From positions 1 to 8,714 of the forward strand of contig WFQA01000205.1 of the NCBI GenBank assembly GCA_015487255.1: a stretch of 8,714 bases of DNA, read 5' to 3'. Made by a program: the position numbers and the translations under genes. Positions 1 to 6,078 of this stretch are shown in pieces; position 1 is the first letter of the stretch, and every line of letters starts with the position of its first letter. The notes below the pieces were generated by a model, which saw only the letters and a list, made by a program, of their open reading frames with translations, was not told where the DNA came from and searched no databases. Origin of the DNA: Paracoccaceae bacterium. Its GTDB lineage: Bacteria; Pseudomonadota; Alphaproteobacteria; Rhodobacterales; Rhodobacteraceae.

Positions 1-2685
1 GAAACCGAGAACAAAGACAGCGAAGAGCCGCAAAAATACGTTTATGGCGGGCCGCAAATCGCGGTGGAAGAGGAGATGAAAACCTCCTATCTCGACTATG
101 CGATGAGCGTGATCGTCAGCCGCGCCATTCCCGATTTGCGCGACGGGCTGAAGCCGGTGCACCGGCGCATTTTATACACGATGCATGAAAATGGTTTTAC
201 CCAGAACAAACCCTATCGGAAATCGGCAAAATCCGTTGGCGATATCATGGGCAGCTATCACCCGCACGGTGATTCAGCGATTTATGATGCGCTGGTGCGC
301 ATGGCGCAGCCGTTTTCCATGAGCCAGGTTTTGATTGACGGCCAGGGCAATTTTGGCTCGATGGATGGTGATAAAGCCGCCGCCATGCGCTATACCGAGG
401 CGCGCCTGCACAAGGTTACCGAATATCTATTGGCGGATATTGACCTCGATACCGTTGATTTCCAAGACAATTACGACGGCAAAGAGCGCGAGCCAACGGT
501 ATTGCCCGCGCGTTTTCCCAATATGCTGGTTAACGGGGCTGGCGGCATTGCTGTTGGCATGGCGACCAATATTCCGCCCCATAATCTGGGCGAGGTGATC
601 GACGGCACATTGGCGCTGATGGAAAACCCGGATATGACGGTGGATGACCTTATCGAATATATCCCGGCGCCTGACTTTCCCACCGGCGGCATTATTCTGG
701 GCCGGCAAGGGGCGCATAAGGCATATCGCGAGGGCCGTGGCTCGGTGATCATGCGGGCGCGCTCCACCGTGGAGGAGATCCGCAAAGACCGCTATGCGAT
801 CGTGATTACCGAGATCCCCTATCAGGTCAACAAAGCCACCCTGATCGAGCGGATCGCGGAACTGGCGCGGGATAAAAAGATTGAAGGCATCGCCCATGTG
901 CAGGACGAGAGCGACCGGTTTGGCGTGCGGGTGGTGATCGAGCTGAAGCGCGATGCCACTGCCGAGGTGGTGCTGAACCAGCTTTACCGCTTCACCCCAT
1001 TGCAAACCAGCTTTGGCTGCAACATGCTGGCGCTTAATGCCGGGCGGCCCGAAACCCTGACCCTGAAGAAATTTCTTAGTGAATTCATTAACTTCCGTGA
1101 GGAAGTTGTAGCGCGTCGCACGGCGTTTGAGCTGCGCAAGGCCCGTGATCGCAGCCATGTTCTGTGTGGTCTCGCCGTGGCCGTTTCCAATGTGGACGAG
1201 ATCGTCGCCACCATCCGCGCCTCGGCCAACCCCTCGGATGCCCGCGACAAACTGATGACCCGGCGCTGGCCGGCGCAGGATATCGCCAGCTACATCCAGC
1301 TTATCGACGACCCGAGCCACAAGATGAACGAGGACGGCACCTATAACCTCTCCGAAACCCAGGCGCGCGCCATTCTGGAGCTGCGCCTGCAACGGCTGAC
1401 CGCGATGGGGGTTCAGGAAGTGACCGACGAGCTGGTCGAATTGGCCGGCAAGATCAAGGATTTCCTCGAAATCCTGCGCTCGCGCAAGCGGATCATGGCG
1501 ATTATCTCGGATGAGCTGAAAGAGGTGCGCGAGCTGTTTGCCGTGCCCCGCCGCTCGGAGATCGTCGAATTTGCCGCTGATATGGATGACGAGGACCTGA
1601 TCGAGCGTGAGGATATGGTCGTGACCGTCACCAATTCTGGCTATATCAAGCGCACTCCGCTGGATGAGTTCCGCGAGCAAAAGCGCGGCGGCAAGGGCTT
1701 GCAGGGGATGAGCACCAAGGACGAGGATTTTGTAACCACCCTGTTTGTTGCCAACACCCACACACCGCTGCTGTTCTTCACCTCGGAGGGTATGGTTTAC
1801 AAGCTCAAAACCTGGCGCCTGCCGCGCGGGGGGCGTAATGCCCGCGGCAAGGCGCTGATCAATATTCTGCCGATTCCGCAAGGGGTTTCGGTGGCGGCGA
1901 TCATGCCGGTGGACCGTGACGAAGATGACTGGAAAGACCTGCAAATCGTCTTTGCCACCAATCAGGGCGGGGTGCGCCGCAATGCGCTGTCTGACTTCAC
2001 CAATGTGATGCGCAACGGCAAGATCGCCATGAAGCTTGGTGAGGGCGTGCGGCTGATCAAAGCACAGATTTGCGATGAGGATAACGACTTCATGCTGACC
2101 ACAAGCATGGGTAAAGCCATCCGCTTTCCGGTCACCGATGTGCGTATCTTCAAGGGGCGTGACAGCACCGGGGTGCGCGGTATCCGGCTGGCGGAAGGCG
2201 ACGAGGTGGTGAGCATGTCGATCCTGCGCCATGTGGAGGCCACGCCGGATGAGCGCAATGCCTATTTCAAAATGCGCCGCGCGGTCACCGGGGAGGACTC
2301 CACCGAGATCGAGAGCGATGACAGCACCATCAGCCCCGAGCGCTATGCCGAGCTTTCGGCACTTGAGGAGTGGATCCTGACCATCACCTCGGGCGGGTTT
2401 GGCAAGCGCTCCTCGGCGCATGAATACCGGGTTTCGGCCCGTGGTGGCCAAGGGGTCGCGGCGGCCAATCTCGGGCGGCGGGGGGATACCATCATCGCCA
2501 GCTTCCCGGTGGAGGAGGATGACCAGATCATGCTCGCCACCAATTCCGGCCAAAGCATCCGCTGCCCTGTATCGGGCATTTCCCGCCAAAGCCGCAGCTC
2601 TTCGGGGGTGACGGTGTTTAAAACCGCCAAGGGCGAAGAGGTGGTTTCGGTGGCGTGGATTGCCGATCAGGGGGAGGAGGCATAG
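1..2685 (+). CDS. gyrA: DNA gyrase subunit A, 5' end cut by window
   Basis: GyrA is the DNA-cleaving and DNA-wrapping subunit of gyrase (GyrA2GyrB2), which introduces negative supercoils using ATP. The frame is open from base 1, and 894 residues are visible before TAG. The GTG at 64 is not the start, because family-like sequence (YGGPQIAVEEEMKTSYLDYA) runs across it; probably only a few codons are missing. Counting from base 1, the active-site Tyr is residue 131 (codon 391-393, in AAAMRYTEARL). The quinolone-determining segment HPHGDSAIYD carries Ser (codon 274-276) and Asp at the positions of E. coli Ser83 and Asp87, so it looks wild type. A GyrA box, QKRGGKG (1678-1698), opens the DNA-wrapping C-terminal domain and identifies GyrA rather than ParC. 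An acidic insert at about residues 745-788 interrupts this domain, as in other alphaproteobacteria. The following gene starts 137 bp downstream and appears to be separate. Confidence 0.98.
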   Translation, partial: ETENKDSEEPQKYVYGGPQIAVEEEMKTSYLDYAMSVIVSRAIPDLRDGLKPVHRRILYTMHENGFTQNKPYRKSAKSVGDIMGSYHPHGDSAIYDALVRMAQPFSMSQVLIDGQGNFGSMDGDKAAAMRYTEARLHKVTEYLLADIDLDTVDFQDNYDGKEREPTVLPARFPNMLVNGAGGIAVGMATNIPPHNLGEVIDGTLALMENPDMTVDDLIEYIPAPDFPTGGIILGRQGAHKAYREGRGSVIMRARSTVEEIRKDRYAIVITEIPYQVNKATLIERIAELARDKKIEGIAHVQDESDRFGVRVVIELKRDATAEVVLNQLYRFTPLQTSFGCNMLALNAGRPETLTLKKFLSEFINFREEVVARRTAFELRKARDRSHVLCGLAVAVSNVDEIVATIRASANPSDARDKLMTRRWPAQDIASYIQLIDDPSHKMNEDGTYNLSETQARAILELRLQRLTAMGVQEVTDELVELAGKIKDFLEILRSRKRIMAIISDELKEVRELFAVPRRSEIVEFAADMDDEDLIEREDMVVTVTNSGYIKRTPLDEFREQKRGGKGLQGMSTKDEDFVTTLFVANTHTPLLFFTSEGMVYKLKTWRLPRGGRNARGKALINILPIPQGVSVAAIMPVDRDEDDWKDLQIVFATNQGGVRRNALSDFTNVMRNGKIAMKLGEGVRLIKAQICDEDNDFMLTTSMGKAIRFPVTDVRIFKGRDSTGVRGIRLAEGDEVVSMSILRHVEATPDERNAYFKMRRAVTGEDSTEIESDDSTISPERYAELSALEEWILTITSGGFGKRSSAHEYRVSARGGQGVAAANLGRRGDTIIASFPVEEDDQIMLATNSGQSIRCPVSGISRQSRSSSGVTVFKTAKGEEVVSVAWIADQGEEA

Positions 2686-2734
2686 CGGCGGTTTTGCACA
2701 AAGGTTATGCAAGGCTACGGGTATGCATGAAAGC

Positions 2735-2762
2735 TTAACCCACTAGGATGCCACATTATAGG
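2735..2762 (+). promoter_or_regulatory. weak candidate promoter for the first barrel gene
   Basis: The 137-bp spacer after gyrA holds TTAACC (2735-2740) and TATAGG (2757-2762), 16 bp apart, each matching four of six sigma-70 consensus bases. Short inverted repeats also lie in the spacer: TCCGG/CCGGA at 2766-2786 and CTGGA-AC-TCCAG at 2793-2804. No convincing intrinsic terminator follows gyrA, so read-through from gyrA is an alternative. The ribosome site for the next gene is GAGG at 2812-2815. Confidence 0.2.
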
Positions 2763-2822
2763 GTCTCCGGTTCGCATTTGGCCGGAAGCCCTCTGGAACT
2801 CCAGCAATAATGAGGCCTTCAC

Positions 2823-3524
2823 ATGAAAAGTTTTTTCACCGCAGCCGCCGCCGCTTCGCTTATGGCTGGAGCGGCCAGCGCCCAGATGGTGTTTGAGCAG
2901 GGTAATGTTTCGCTCAGCTATTATAATTACCCCGACAGACCTTCTATCGGTGGTTTTGTTCTGGATGCCAGCGGGGCTTACCAGATCGGCCAATTTGGCG
3001 TGCAGCTTGATGCCACAACCACCGTATTGACCGATTTCATCGACCTTGTTGAGCTTTATTCCGTTGCTGGCCGTGCTTATAAAACCTTGCCAAATGGCAC
3101 AAAGCTTGGCGGCTATCTGAAGGCTGAATTTATACGCGGTGCCGTTGACGAAGAGATTTACGGTTATGGTGCCGAAGCGCTGTTTGCCCTTGGCGCTCTG
3201 GATATCGAAGCCTATGCCGGAGGCGCAACGATCATTGGCTTTAACATCTTAGGAAATGCGGGCATACAAGCCTATTATGAGATTTCACCAAGCTTAGAAC
3301 TGAGCGCAGGGGGTGATTTTCTGTGGGATTATGATGGCGACTTGATGCAGTTTTATAATCTGGCTGCTGAATATTCATTCTCCGGCATACCGGTCTCCCT
3401 TCGCGCTTCTTACAGCACTGGCAGCATCAATGTTATCGGGATCAGTGCTTCATATAGCTTTGGCCCGAATACGGATAGCCGCCTGTTTGGCAACCGCATC
3501 TATCCGATCCATGTTGGGATATAA
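2823..3524 (+). CDS. predicted 12-stranded outer-membrane beta-barrel protein, paralogue 1 of 3
   Basis: I do not recognise the family. The 233-residue product begins with a clear Sec signal peptide: Lys2, a hydrophobic Ala-rich core, then ASA/Q with cleavage predicted after residue 20. The mature protein alternates aromatic/aliphatic with small/polar residues, with Gly and Tyr frequent and no long hydrophobic helix, as in outer-membrane barrels. Short turns at YQIGQFG (53-59), LPNGTK (89-94), LGALD (123-127), EISPSLE (153-159) and FSGIP (186-190) separate paired strands, giving about 12 strands with the longer loops outside. The last strand ends in SASYSF (208-213). A tail with RLFxxRxYP (220-228) follows. 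It starts at ATG with GAGG seven bases upstream. Over residues 21-100 I count 34 of 80 identities to paralogue 2, so this is the most divergent copy. Possible roles are a small-solute channel or a structural surface protein; neither is shown. Confidence 0.85.
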   Translation: MKSFFTAAAAASLMAGAASAQMVFEQGNVSLSYYNYPDRPSIGGFVLDASGAYQIGQFGVQLDATTTVLTDFIDLVELYSVAGRAYKTLPNGTKLGGYLKAEFIRGAVDEEIYGYGAEALFALGALDIEAYAGGATIIGFNILGNAGIQAYYEISPSLELSAGGDFLWDYDGDLMQFYNLAAEYSFSGIPVSLRASYSTGSINVIGISASYSFGPNTDSRLFGNRIYPIHVGI

Positions 3525-3570
3525 ACCGGGCCTATCTGCCGGGAGCAGGAGCACATAAACTGAACCCGGT
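3525..3570 (+). other. weak inverted repeat after barrel gene 1
   Basis: ACCGGG immediately after the stop codon (3525-3530) can pair with CCCGGT (3565-3570) across a 34-base loop. It could mark the 3' end of the first barrel transcript, but the stem is short and no T-run follows, so it is not a proven terminator. Confidence 0.2.
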
Positions 3571-3573
3571 AAA

Positions 3574-3587
3574 TTGACCTTGATCAA
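3574..3587 (+). promoter_or_regulatory. candidate FNR/FnrL-type binding site
   Basis: TTGACCTTGATCAA matches nine of the ten fixed bases of the FNR-family consensus TTGAT-N4-ATCAA; the single difference is C at the fifth position. It also has the TTGA-N6-TCAA core shared by FnrL and Dnr/Nnr regulators. It overlaps a perfect 14-bp palindrome, ACCTTGATCAAGGT (3577-3590). It lies about 160 bp upstream of the second barrel gene, in a spacer where a promoter is expected. FNR and FnrL sense low oxygen, while Dnr and Nnr proteins respond to nitric oxide; which one would bind here cannot be told. Confidence 0.6.
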
Positions 3588-3608
3588 GGTGTCGCTGTTT
3601 ATTTGCGA

Positions 3609-3622
3609 TACACTCTGTGTGA
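3609..3622 (+). promoter_or_regulatory. predicted -10 and start of a class II FNR-dependent promoter
   Basis: TACACT (3609-3614) matches four of six -10 bases and predicts transcription from about 3621-3622. The FNR-type box is centred at 3580.5, which would put it about 41 bp upstream of that start, the classic class II activator position. There is no other good -35, as expected for activator dependence. The resulting leader would be about 126 nt. The geometry is suggestive; the start site is inferred. Confidence 0.4.
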
Positions 3623-3633
3623 GTTTAGCTAAT

Positions 3634-3722
3634 GCGTTTCCGGTTCAAACGGATGTCCGGCTGGCTAGGTTCCCTTTCGTTCAAGTGCGAATCGTGATTC
3701 TTTTCAGTTGAACCGGAAATGC
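3634..3722 (+). repeat. long-range inverted repeat in the leader of barrel gene 2
   Basis: TTTCCGGTTCAA (3637-3648) and TTGAACCGGAAA (3708-3719) are perfect 12-base reverse complements. A G·T pair and two further pairs extend the stem to 15 bp (3634-3648 with 3708-3722). The 59-base interval holds GAATC-GT-GATTC (3689-3700), which also contains two GANTC sites of the type methylated by CcrM. The stem ends 13 bases before the Shine-Dalgarno GGAGG (3736-3740), so in RNA it could affect translation or stability. In DNA it could be a pair of half-sites for a regulator. Confidence 0.6.
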
Positions 3723-3747
3723 CCAAGCCATTATTGGAGGGTATCTC

Positions 3748-4455
3748 ATGGAAAAGCTTTTTCTCACAACCGCACTCATTTCACTTGCGGCAGGCACGGC
3801 CAGTGCTCAAATGGCATTCGAAACCGGAAATATCGACTTTGGCTATTACGGCTACGAGAGCGAGCCGGATGCCTCTGCCTTTATTTTGGGTGTGCGCGGT
3901 GCATATGATATCGGGCAGATGGGGCTGCAGTTTGATGCATCCGGGATACTCCTGACGGATGGGGTTTCTTCCTTTAGGGAATATTCAGCGGGTGTTCACC
4001 TATATAAACCGCTGGCCAACGGGAGTAAAATTGGCGTTTTTGGCGTTGCCGACAACTTCTCAGGTTTTGGTCCTGTCTCGTATATATATAGCGTGGGCGC
4101 TGAAGGGATGGCCAGTTTTGGCGCGCTGGATATCGAGGGGGCCATTGGCTATACCTTCACCGAATCATCCGGAGATGATTTCTGGGTCGCCAGTATTGAT
4201 GCCTATTATAATATCTCGCCCGCGATCGAGGTAAATGCCGGGGTCCTCAGCTTTTTAACGAGTGGAAGCTCCCCCACTTTTTATACGGTCGGGGTCAGCT
4301 ATACCCTTCCCAACGTCCCGCTTTCCATCGGCGCAACCTATGTGACAAGGGACGGATTCAGTGCTTACGGGCTTAACGCCTCATTTGCTTTTGGCCCGGA
4401 ACTGCAAGAACGGCTTTTCAACTCCCGCATGTATCCGTTATATCTCGGCGGTTAG
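3748..4455 (+). CDS. predicted 12-stranded outer-membrane beta-barrel protein, paralogue 2 of 3
   Basis: The 235-residue product is homologous to its two neighbours; its family is not recognised. The start ATG is supported by GGAGG at 3736-3740, seven bases upstream. A signal peptide ends TASA/Q at residue 20. Paired strands are separated by short turns DIGQMG (54-59), LANGSK (89-94), FGALD (124-128), NISPAIE (155-161) and LPNVP (187-191), giving about 12 strands with the likely outer loops between them. Outer-loop segments such as 101-112 and 138-146 differ most from paralogue 3, while the periplasmic turns are nearly fixed. The final strand YGLNASFAF (207-215) resembles a barrel assembly signal. 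It is followed by a 20-residue tail with RLFxSRxYP (222-230) that ends in GG rather than an aromatic residue. Over residues 21-100 it shares 54 of 80 positions with paralogue 3. The FNR-type box upstream suggests control by oxygen or nitric oxide. Confidence 0.87.
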   Translation: MEKLFLTTALISLAAGTASAQMAFETGNIDFGYYGYESEPDASAFILGVRGAYDIGQMGLQFDASGILLTDGVSSFREYSAGVHLYKPLANGSKIGVFGVADNFSGFGPVSYIYSVGAEGMASFGALDIEGAIGYTFTESSGDDFWVASIDAYYNISPAIEVNAGVLSFLTSGSSPTFYTVGVSYTLPNVPLSIGATYVTRDGFSAYGLNASFAFGPELQERLFNSRMYPLYLGG

Positions 4456-4473
4456 CCGCTGCTCGCGCTTAAA

Positions 4474-4508
4474 GCGCAATCCAAAAATGGGCGGGCTTTG
4501 GGTTGCGC
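4474..4508 (+). terminator. stable hairpin after barrel gene 2, probable 3' end
   Basis: Arms at 4474-4485 (GCGCAATCCAAA) and 4497-4508 (TTTGGGTTGCGC) form 12 pairs including one U·G, around an 11-base loop, starting 18 bases after the stop codon. No T-run follows, so it may be a factor-assisted terminator or an mRNA-protecting 3' hairpin rather than a classical intrinsic terminator. Its left arm overlaps a second small palindrome, GCGCTT-A-AAGCGC (4465-4477), so the two folds would exclude each other. Confidence 0.45.
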
Positions 4509-4518
4509 GTCAAAACAA

Positions 4519-4571
4519 ATGGCCAGAGCTGCTCTGCCATTGCCATGGGGCCATGCGGGCTTTCAGGCCCG
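4519..4571 (+). other. further hairpins between barrel genes 2 and 3
   Basis: ATGG-C-CAGAG (4519-4528) pairs with CTCTG-CCAT (4532-4540) with one bulged C. CATGG-GG-CCATG lies at 4544-4555. CGGGC (4556-4560) pairs with GCCCG (4567-4571) around six bases. With the hairpin just upstream, about 100 bases of this 262-bp spacer are unusually structured. No ORF or clear promoter explains this. It may be 3' UTR structure or a small RNA. Confidence 0.3.
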
Positions 4572-4717
4572 GTTTGCGCCGGTTTGACCTGCGGAGGGCT
4601 ATAACCAATTCGAGCTGGTGGCCAGCCTGTAACAGAGCTGGGCTGCGCTCTCTCTATCAATTTCCTCAATAAAGTGTTAACATAAAGCAGTGCAAACCAG
4701 AATTGCGAGGCAAAGTT

Positions 4718-5410
4718 ATGAAGAATAAACTTATTTCCGCTGCACTTCTAACAGTGGCGGCAGGGGCTGCAAATGCCCAAATGGCCTTTGAAACCGGCGA
4801 AATCGACTTCAGCTATTACGGCTACGAGACCAGTCCAGATGTATCCGGCTTGGTATTCGGGGTGCGCGGTGCCTACGGTATCGGGCAGATGGGCATGCAG
4901 GTGGACGCATCGGCAACCGTGATCACAGATTGGGTCGACTCCCTTGAGATGTATTCTGCGGGGCTTCACCTTTACATGCCACTGGCCAATGGCAGTAAAA
5001 TCGGCGCTTTTGCGGCTTTCGACATATATGGTCCCAGCGTAGAAGTATACCGTGTGGGGGCCGAAGGCATGGCCAACTTCGGTGCGCTTGATCTGGAAGC
5101 GGCCGCCAGCTACATCACCATGTCTTCAGATAACTATTGGGCCGCAAATATTGATGCCTATTATGCCATTTCACCCGCGTTTGAGATAAATGCCGGGGCA
5201 TTCTTCCTCAATCAAACAGGCTTCTCCTTCAGCGCTTATACTGTTAGGGCCAGTTACACGCTTCCCACTATCCCGCTTGCAATCGGTGCAAGTTATACTG
5301 CAACTGATACGAACGGTATATACGGCCTCAACGCCTCATTCGCTTTTGGCCCAAAACCGGAAGAGCGGTTGTTTAAATCACGCAGATATCCGTTTTATCA
5401 GTTTTTTTAG
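4718..5410 (+). CDS. predicted 12-stranded outer-membrane beta-barrel protein, paralogue 3 of 3
   Basis: The 230-residue product is the closest relative of paralogue 2; its family is not recognised. I chose ATG at 4718 over an in-frame TTG at 4703. GAGG at 4707-4710 sits seven bases before the ATG, and this start gives the same 20-residue signal peptide (ANA/Q) as in the other copies. Turns at GIGQMG (54-59), LANGSK (89-94), FGALD (121-125), ISPAFE (151-156) and LPTIP (182-186) mark about 12 strands. The last strand YGLNASFAF (202-210) is identical to that of paralogue 2. A tail with RLFKSRRYP (217-225) follows, and this copy ends in FF. At DNA level it shares stretches with paralogue 2, for example 18 identical bases (4812-4829 and 3842-3859), consistent with recent duplication or gene conversion. 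No FNR-type box is seen in its own upstream region, so it may be regulated differently. Confidence 0.86.
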   Translation: MKNKLISAALLTVAAGAANAQMAFETGEIDFSYYGYETSPDVSGLVFGVRGAYGIGQMGMQVDASATVITDWVDSLEMYSAGLHLYMPLANGSKIGAFAAFDIYGPSVEVYRVGAEGMANFGALDLEAAASYITMSSDNYWAANIDAYYAISPAFEINAGAFFLNQTGFSFSAYTVRASYTLPTIPLAIGASYTATDTNGIYGLNASFAFGPKPEERLFKSRRYPFYQFF

Positions 5411-5456
5411 CACCTGTTGGTGCTGATCATGGCCTGCGCCAAGCCGCGCGGGCCAT
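5409..5456. terminator. two hairpins at the end of barrel gene 3
   Basis: AGCACC-TGTT-GGTGCT (5409-5424) overlaps the stop codon and is a perfect six-pair stem with a four-base loop. Next, ATGGCCTGCG (5429-5438) and CGCGGGCCAT (5447-5456) form ten pairs, one of them U·G, around eight bases. They lie between convergent genes, where transcription must end from both sides. Neither is followed by a good U-run; the T7 tract at 5402-5408 precedes the first stem and does not make it an intrinsic terminator. Confidence 0.4.
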
Positions 5457-5462
5457 TCCTTC

Positions 5463-5496
5463 GCCATCAGTGTGCCGCCTGAGCGGGCTTGATGGC
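5463..5496 (-). terminator. hairpin just past coaD, probable 3' end
   Basis: GCCATCA (5463-5469) pairs perfectly with TGATGGC (5490-5496), enclosing an inner stem CCGC-CTGA-GCGG (5475-5486). It begins seven bases beyond the coaD stop codon on the minus strand. No U-run follows, so termination is inferred from position and stability. Confidence 0.4.
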
Positions 5497-5503
5497 TTGC
5501 GCA

Positions 5504-6001
5504 TCATTCCTGTTCCAGCTTCGCCATCAGCGCCATCTTTACCCGCGGTGTCACAAATTTAGAAACATCCCCCTCAAGCCGCGCGATCTCTTTCACCAGC
5601 TTGGATGCAATCGCCTGATGCTGGGCCTCGGCCATTAAAAACACGGTCTCGATCCGGTCATTCATCGCCCGGTTCATGCCCACCATCTGGTATTCATATT
5701 CAAAATCCGCCACCGCCCGCAGCCCGCGAATGATCACCCCGGCCCCGACATCCTCAGCACAATGGATCAACAGGTTTTCAAACGGATGCGCCAATATCTC
5801 CACCCCGCATTCCGCCGCGATCTGCGCACATTCCGCCTCGATCATCGCCACCCGCTCCTCGAGGCTGAACAATGGCCCCTTGTCACGGTTGATCGCCACG
5901 CCGATCACCAGTTTATCAACCAAAGAGCAGGCCCGCCGGATGATATCCAGATGCCCAACGGTGACCGGATCAAAGGTTCCCGGATAAAGCCCAATGCGCA
6001 T
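5504..6001 (-). CDS. coaD: phosphopantetheine adenylyltransferase (PPAT)
   Basis: CoaD is the cytoplasmic enzyme that transfers AMP from ATP to 4'-phosphopantetheine, giving dephospho-CoA, the penultimate step of coenzyme A synthesis. The N-terminus MRIGLYPGTFDPVTVGH carries the nucleotidyltransferase TxGH motif (TVGH, residues 14-17). IIRGLRAVADFEYEYQM (90-106) and the late motif IASKLVKEIARLEGD (131-145, equivalent to ISSxxVKE) are typical of PPAT. The length is 165 residues, normal for the family. An in-frame ATG at 6061 would add 20 unrelated residues. I prefer the ATG at 6001, because GGGGAG lies six bases upstream on the minus strand and homologues begin with this motif. It lies 77 bp downstream of the CBS gene on the same strand, so the two could be co-transcribed. 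It converges with the third barrel gene. Confidence 0.97.
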   Translation of the reverse strand: MRIGLYPGTFDPVTVGHLDIIRRACSLVDKLVIGVAINRDKGPLFSLEERVAMIEAECAQIAAECGVEILAHPFENLLIHCAEDVGAGVIIRGLRAVADFEYEYQMVGMNRAMNDRIETVFLMAEAQHQAIASKLVKEIARLEGDVSKFVTPRVKMALMAKLEQE

Positions 6002-6078
6002 ATGACTCTCCCCTGAATGCTGCACCTGCGAAGCGTTGCGCATTATCGGCACTGCGGTCAATCAAAAAATAGCACCGC

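Noticed and set aside
64..66. GTG as the gyrA start codon
   Set aside because: The frame is open and family-like upstream to base 1, and there is no Shine-Dalgarno before it; the real start lies outside the window.
274..288. Quinolone-resistance changes in GyrA
   Set aside because: Ser and Asp are both retained at the positions corresponding to E. coli 83 and 87, the ordinary susceptible-type residues.
427..2712. A 761-codon open frame on the minus strand opposite gyrA
   Set aside because: It is antisense to an unmistakable gyrA. The translation is rich in His, Arg and Gly with no recognisable domain, as expected from a shadow frame in GC-rich coding DNA.
2694..2712. TTGCA...TGCAA inverted repeat as a gyrA terminator
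   Set aside because: The stem is only five A/T-rich pairs with no following T-run.
4703..4705. TTG as the start of barrel gene 3
   Set aside because: It would add five residues before the signal peptide and overlap the GAGG ribosome site that serves ATG 4718.
5402..5424. T7 tract plus hairpin as an intrinsic terminator
   Set aside because: The T-run precedes the stem on the plus strand and becomes an A-run after it on the minus strand, so the order is wrong in both directions.
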